From: Pasteurellaceae bacterium 15-036681
Lineage (GTDB): Bacteria; Pseudomonadota; Gammaproteobacteria; Enterobacterales; Pasteurellaceae
Assembly (NCBI GenBank): GCA_002002485.1
Contig: MQVI01000005.1
Coordinates: 1-64,000 of the forward strand
Direction: 5' to 3'
Length of the DNA: 64,000 bases
Made by a program: the position numbers and the translations under genes. The notes below the pieces were generated by a model. That model did no database searches. It was given only the letters and a program-made list of their open reading frames with translations, and was not told the origin of the DNA. Position 1 is the stretch's first letter. Every line of letters begins with the position of its first letter. This document shows positions 60,211 through 64,000 of this stretch, piece after piece.

Positions 60211-62160
60211 ATGTTTAGACAACAACGCAATTCTCATTCTATTCTTTTTCCAGTGATATTCTTTATTGGAATTAATCTAATTATTTTCACATTATCTCGT
60301 TTAGGGCTATCAATTTGGCGATCAGAACGTATAACGGCTGTTGATGGCTGGTTTCCGCTATTTTTACAAGGTTTACGTATTGATATTGTCGCGATCTGCT
60401 ACTTATTTGGTATACCTGCATTACTAACAGTTTTGTTATTAAATAACAATGTGTTAGGTTCAATTTGGCGTGCCGTGTTACGCGTTTGGCTAACCGTTGG
60501 TAGTGTGTTTATCTTATTTATGGAGATCTCCACACCTGCATTTATTGAAACCTATGATTTCCGACCTAATCGCCTATTTATTGAGTATTTGACCTATCCA
60601 AAAGAAGTATTCACGATGTTGATGAATGGGCATCTAATGGCAGTAATTAGTAGTTTAATTGTGACTGTAATCGCAATTATTATTTACTGGAAGTTATCTG
60701 CTTGGGCTGTGAAAAATCTACATTTTCCTAGTTGGAAATGGCGCTCTGTACTTGCTTTGGCGATTATCGCAATATCTTTTGTAGGGGCTCGTTCGTCTTT
60801 AGAGCATAGAGGGATTAACCCTGCAATGGTCGCTTTTTCAGGTGACCCATTGGTTAATTCATTAGTGCTCAATTCTGGTTATTCAGTGCTGTATGCTGCT
60901 CAACAATTGAAAGATGAGGATAGATCGTCAGAGCAATATGGAAAGATGCCAATAGATGAGATGTTAAACATTGTTAAGGCAAGTCGAGGTCGTCCCACCA
61001 GTGATTATATTTCAGCAGATATTCCAACCTTAACAACCAATAAAGCAACTTATCAAGGTAAGCCTAAAAATATCGTAATTCTTTTGGAAGAAAGCCTCGG
61101 CGCACAATTTGTCGGCACGCTAGGTGGTAAACCATTAACACCTGAATTTGATAAATTAGCTCAACAGGGGTGGCTGTTTGAAAATTTATATGCAACAGGC
61201 ACACGCTCAGTCCGTGGTATTGAAGCAGTCACCGCAGGTTTTACACCCACACCAGCACGTGCAACAGTAAAATTAACAAAGAGCCAAAATGGCTTCTTTA
61301 CTATTGCAGAATTATTGCATCGCCAAGGTTATAGCACCTCATTTATTTATGGCGGTGAAAAACATTTCGACAACATGGCGAGCTATTTTTACGGAAATGG
61401 TTTTGAAACCATCATTGATGAAAAAGACTATAATAACCCGAAATTTGTTGCTACTTGGGGAGTCAGTGATGAAGATCTCTTTGATAAAGCAAATGAGACT
61501 TTTACAGAATTAGCTAAAAGTGGTAAGCCGTTCTTTAGCTTAGTTTTTAGTTCAAGTAATCATGATCCCTTTGAATTTCCAGATGGAAAAATTGAGCAGT
61601 TTGATAAAGATAAGCAAACGCGCAATAATGCCGCCAAATATGCGGATTATGCTATAGGGCATTTCTTTAAATTAGCAAAACAGTCTAATTATTGGAAAGA
61701 TACTATTTTCTTGGTGATCGCTGATCATGATTCAAGGGTAAGTGGTGCAGATTTAGTACCAATTTACAATTTTCATATTCCAGCGTTGATTGTTGGGGAA
61801 GGGATTGAAGCTAAACGTGATAATCGTTTAGTAAGTCAAATTGATATGCCGACAACACTACTTTCTTTAGCTGGGGTAAGTGGTGAGTATCCAATGATTG
61901 GTTACGATTTAACGCAAGATACGAACCCAAATCGAGCGTTTATGCAGTATGATAAAACGCAGGCCATGATGAAAGGAGATAATGTTGTTATTTTACAACC
62001 AAATACGACTCCACAAGGTTTTGTATATGATGCTAAAGCACAAAAATTAATTGCAAAAGAGCAGCCAGCAGCTATGAAAAAAGAGGCGTTGGCTCACGCA
62101 TTATTGGGTAGTTATTTATATAAAGAAATGTTGTATAAATTACCAGATGAACAGAAATAA
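60211..62160 (+). CDS. LTA-synthase-like membrane sulfatase/phosphoglycerol transferase
   Basis: A 649-residue inner-membrane protein with five N-terminal helices (to about residue 200), then a large periplasmic sulfatase-like domain. That domain holds the metal-binding Glu in ILLEESLG, the nucleophile-type Thr in YATGTRSVRGIEAV, a GGEKHFDNMASYFYGNGF block, SSNHDPFEFP and IADHDSR. These are hallmarks of the LtaS/MdoB-like family (PF00884). Gram-negative members add phosphoglycerol or phosphoethanolamine to envelope glycans. The substrate is unknown here. The ATG at 60211 has AAGG 7 bases upstream. A terminator follows. Confidence 0.85.
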   Translation: MFRQQRNSHSILFPVIFFIGINLIIFTLSRLGLSIWRSERITAVDGWFPLFLQGLRIDIVAICYLFGIPALLTVLLLNNNVLGSIWRAVLRVWLTVGSVFILFMEISTPAFIETYDFRPNRLFIEYLTYPKEVFTMLMNGHLMAVISSLIVTVIAIIIYWKLSAWAVKNLHFPSWKWRSVLALAIIAISFVGARSSLEHRGINPAMVAFSGDPLVNSLVLNSGYSVLYAAQQLKDEDRSSEQYGKMPIDEMLNIVKASRGRPTSDYISADIPTLTTNKATYQGKPKNIVILLEESLGAQFVGTLGGKPLTPEFDKLAQQGWLFENLYATGTRSVRGIEAVTAGFTPTPARATVKLTKSQNGFFTIAELLHRQGYSTSFIYGGEKHFDNMASYFYGNGFETIIDEKDYNNPKFVATWGVSDEDLFDKANETFTELAKSGKPFFSLVFSSSNHDPFEFPDGKIEQFDKDKQTRNNAAKYADYAIGHFFKLAKQSNYWKDTIFLVIADHDSRVSGADLVPIYNFHIPALIVGEGIEAKRDNRLVSQIDMPTTLLSLAGVSGEYPMIGYDLTQDTNPNRAFMQYDKTQAMMKGDNVVILQPNTTPQGFVYDAKAQKLIAKEQPAAMKKEALAHALLGSYLYKEMLYKLPDEQK

Positions 62161-62169
62161 TAATTTGAG

Positions 62170-62195
62170 GGCGTACCGAGGTGCGCCTTTTCTTT
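62170..62195 (+). terminator. intrinsic terminator after the LTA-synthase-like gene
   Basis: GGCGTACC and GGTGCGCC pair (one G-U) around GA, followed by TTTTCTTTT. Confidence 0.8.
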
Positions 62196-62216
62196 TGATA
62201 TGCGGTATGCAGAAAA

Positions 62217-62330
62217 GGGTGAGGGGACTTCCAGCAAACCCTCGGCACACGGAAATTTCAATTCAGGCTGCTTCCTTCCGGACCTGACCAAGTAAACTGA
62301 ACACCATTGCGAGGAACCAAAAGCCCCCTC
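62217..62330 (-). ncRNA. ffs: 4.5S signal recognition particle RNA
   Basis: On the minus strand the sequence contains the invariant SRP loop GGTCAGGTCCGGAAGGAAGC followed by AGCC, in the same order as E. coli 4.5S RNA. The 5' GGGGGC pairs with the 3' GTCCCC to close a long hairpin of about 114 nt. The strict core is the Ffh-binding symmetrical loop. The 5' end is near 62328-62330 and the 3' end near 62217, followed by CTTTTCTG. With Ffh it targets inner-membrane proteins to FtsY. Confidence 0.95.
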
Positions 62331-62507
62331 ATTGAATTACACGATAACGTGTAAGAACCTGAATTATAGAGAGTTATATTATGTAAAACAAGTTAAAAAT
62401 TACAACAAGCGGTTTAATTGGCGTAAAAATTTGCAAATTTAGTCACTGATCAGACCGCTTGAATCTATTTTTAGTCTAAACTAAGGAAAATATTTTAAGG
62501 AGTAGCG
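62331..62507. other. gap between ffs and tesB
   Basis: The gap must hold the ffs promoter (minus) and the tesB promoter (plus). Two inverted uptake-signal cores lie at about 62404 (AACAAGCGGTTT) and 62452 (AGACCGCTTGA). No other feature seen. Confidence 0.55.
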
Positions 62508-63371
62508 ATGTCTCAAGCATTATTGGATTTAATCGATGTATTAACTTTAGAGCGTTTAGATGATCACATTTTTAGAGGCAAATGTGAAGATCTAGGTTTA
62601 CCGCAAGTATTTGGTGGACAAGTGATGGCACAGTCTTTGATGGCTGCAATGCAAATTGTTGGAAATGAGCGAGATTTACATTCTTGTCATCTCTATTTTT
62701 TACGTGCCGGAGATGTTAATTACCCGATCATTTATCAAACAGAAATCTTACGAGAGGGGCGAAGCTTTACTTCGGTTTCTGTAAATGCAATTCAACATGA
62801 TGAAATTATTTGCCGAATGATGAGTTCTTTTCAGATGCCAGAGGATGGGCTTGAACACCAATCAACAATGCCACAAGTTGATATGCCTGAGCAGTGGGTC
62901 TCTGAAAATGACGTTATTCGTCAGTTGGCTAATTACTTACCTGAAAAGATTAAAAAGATATTTCAAGTTGAACGTCCATTTGATGTAAGAGTGAAATATC
63001 CAGTGAATCCATTTGGACAAAATCATTACCCAGCAGAGCAGTTTTTATGGGTTAAAAGCAATGGGAATATTACAATAAACAAAAATTTACAAAAGTGTTT
63101 GTTAATTTACTTTTCGGATTTTCATTGTATTAGTACCATGCTGCAATGTCATGGAAAGGGGGCATTAAATCCAGATATGCGTATTGCAACTATTGACCAT
63201 GCCATGTGGTTTCATCGTGATTTTGATATTTCAGACTGGCTGCTCTTTAGTATTGATTCAACTAATGCTAGCGCTACCAGAGGACTATCAAGAGGGCAAG
63301 TCTATACTCATGATGGGCAACTAGTTGCTAGTTATCAGCAAGAAGGATTAATTAGAAAAGTTCTGGCGTAG
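62508..63371 (+). CDS. tesB: acyl-CoA thioesterase II
   Basis: A 287-residue double hot-dog thioesterase. Its start ALLDLIDVLTLERLDDHIFRGKCEDLGLPQVFGGQVMAQSLMAA is highly conserved. The second half has the catalytic Asp in TIDHAMWFHRDFDISDWLL, followed by STNASATRGLSRGQVYTHDGQLVASYQQEGLIR. It hydrolyses medium and long acyl-CoAs. AAGGAG precedes the ATG. It is followed by the small RNA candidate and cmoB. Confidence 0.95.
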   Translation: MSQALLDLIDVLTLERLDDHIFRGKCEDLGLPQVFGGQVMAQSLMAAMQIVGNERDLHSCHLYFLRAGDVNYPIIYQTEILREGRSFTSVSVNAIQHDEIICRMMSSFQMPEDGLEHQSTMPQVDMPEQWVSENDVIRQLANYLPEKIKKIFQVERPFDVRVKYPVNPFGQNHYPAEQFLWVKSNGNITINKNLQKCLLIYFSDFHCISTMLQCHGKGALNPDMRIATIDHAMWFHRDFDISDWLLFSIDSTNASATRGLSRGQVYTHDGQLVASYQQEGLIRKVLA

Positions 63372-63405
63372 GGTGCGAATTTTATACATTTAATACTTAC
63401 ATGTA

Positions 63406-63539
63406 TTTACAATGATTTACTTTAATGTATAATGCACCTCGTTTTATCGTATTGCTGTACTATAAAACAGTCGTATAACAAAGAAATTTTTATTCATCGC
63501 TTTATTTAGCAGGCTGGACATGACGTCTGGCCTTTTTTT
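63406..63539 (+). ncRNA. candidate small RNA between tesB and cmoB
   Basis: A promoter-like pair TTTACA (63406-63411), a 16-base spacer and a perfect TATAAT (63428-63433) is followed about 75 bases later by an intrinsic terminator. AGGCTGGAC (63511-63519) pairs with GTCTGGCCT (63525-63533, two G-U) around ATGAC, then seven T. A transcript of about 100 nt would start near 63440. I do not recognise the family and see no convincing open frame in it. Confidence 0.45.
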
Positions 63540-63615
63540 ATTTCTCTTTTGCTGATTACAGTAAATTGTTTTAAAATCCACTATCCCAAAATAGTTAATT
63601 TATAAATAGAGTTAT

Positions 63616-64000
63616 ATGATCGATTTTCGCCCCTTTTATCAACAAATTGCAACAACTTCGCTTTCTCCTTGGCTGGAGACATTACCTTTACAACTTAAAC
63701 AGTGGGAAAAGCAAACTCACGGTGACTATGCAAAGTGGGCAAAAATTGTTGATTTTCTTCCAAGTATCCCTGCAGAAATTAACCTAATTGATAAGGTAGA
63801 AAGTAAACTTGCAGAACCTTTGTCAACCGGTGAAACTCAACGTCTTGTTCATCATCTCAAGCAGCTCATGCCTTGGCGTAAGGGGCCTTATCATGTACAT
63901 GGTATCCATATTGATTGCGAATGGCGCTCAGATTTTAAATGGAATCGTGTATTACCCCATTTATCCCCATTAAAAAATCGTACTATTCTAGATGTAGGGT
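63616..64000 (+). CDS. cmoB: tRNA U34 carboxymethyltransferase CmoB (3' end outside window)
   Basis: An open frame from an ATG at 63616 runs to the right edge, giving 128 codons. The product starts [27 protein letters not shown] and holds [33 protein letters not shown] followed by the SAM-binding RTILDVG. This is CmoB, which transfers a carboxymethyl group from carboxy-SAM to 5-hydroxyuridine at the wobble base. cmoA, its usual partner, is not immediately upstream; tesB is. Confidence 0.93.
   Translation, partial: MIDFRPFYQQIATTSLSPWLETLPLQLKQWEKQTHGDYAKWAKIVDFLPSIPAEINLIDKVESKLAEPLSTGETQRLVHHLKQLMPWRKGPYHVHGIHIDCEWRSDFKWNRVLPHLSPLKNRTILDVG

Overview
The window is a stretch of ordinary, mostly core chromosome from a member of the Pasteurellaceae. 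AT-rich coding sequence, gene content and gene order all fit that family. At least twenty copies of the 9-mer core ACAAGCGGT (or its complement) lie in genes and between them, for example near 13058, 14343, 23478, 41757, 46733, 49273, 56028 and 58127. This is the DNA-uptake signal of the Actinobacillus pleuropneumoniae-type branch, not the AAGTGCGGT type of Haemophilus influenzae. I see no prophage, complete insertion sequence, CRISPR array, tRNA or rRNA gene. I do not name a species.

Layout. 1-3000: tail of an unknown gene, rlmE and ftsH. 3170-5830 (minus): DUF47/PhoU-like protein, Pit phosphate permease and a YgiM-like SH3 protein. 6137-10534: pheS, pheT, ihfA and an NlpC/P60 lipoprotein. 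10572-11450: metF behind a MetJ-type operator. 11735-17173: icd, acnB and gltA, the whole oxidative entry into the TCA cycle. 17255-23411 (minus): Nif3-like protein, macB, cpxA, cpxR and mazG. 23546-28539: pepP, serC, hisC and aroA. 28707-35147: uspA, alaS, csrA, galU, degS and cmk. 35243-39850: rpsA, ihfB, lapA, lapB, pyrF and yciH. 39905-42637 (minus): purH behind a PurR box, yhbP and a ubiX-like gene. 42762-46310: ttcA, a histidine leader peptide with attenuator, a NhaC-like transporter and xthA. 46355-51527 (minus): pyrD, prs, ispE, lolB, sspB and sspA. 51758-64000: tmaR, tandem tyrP paralogues, dacB, greA, an orphan ABC binding protein, ispA, xseB, a MOSC protein, an LTA-synthase-like membrane enzyme, the 4.5S SRP RNA, tesB and the start of cmoB.

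The most interesting signals are outside the protein-coding genes. (i) A 15-codon leader peptide with five consecutive His codons, an antiterminator and a terminator precedes a transporter gene, which strongly suggests a histidine transporter. (ii) Two inverted copies of a roughly 232-235 bp hairpin-rich element with terminal inverted repeats (18087-18318 and 47409-47643) look like a MITE. (iii) A dense array of hairpins lies between pheS and pheT. (iv) Long palindromes of a GTAGGGGC...GCCCCTAC type occur at 27168 and 45418. (v) A promoter-terminator pair between tesB and cmoB may make a small RNA of about 100 nt. (vi) Mutually exclusive hairpins lie between rlmE and ftsH. Several classical operators (MetJ, PurR, and possibly ArcA and TyrR) can be read directly. 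No wholly new protein system was evident; the protein-coding genes are nearly all conserved housekeeping genes.
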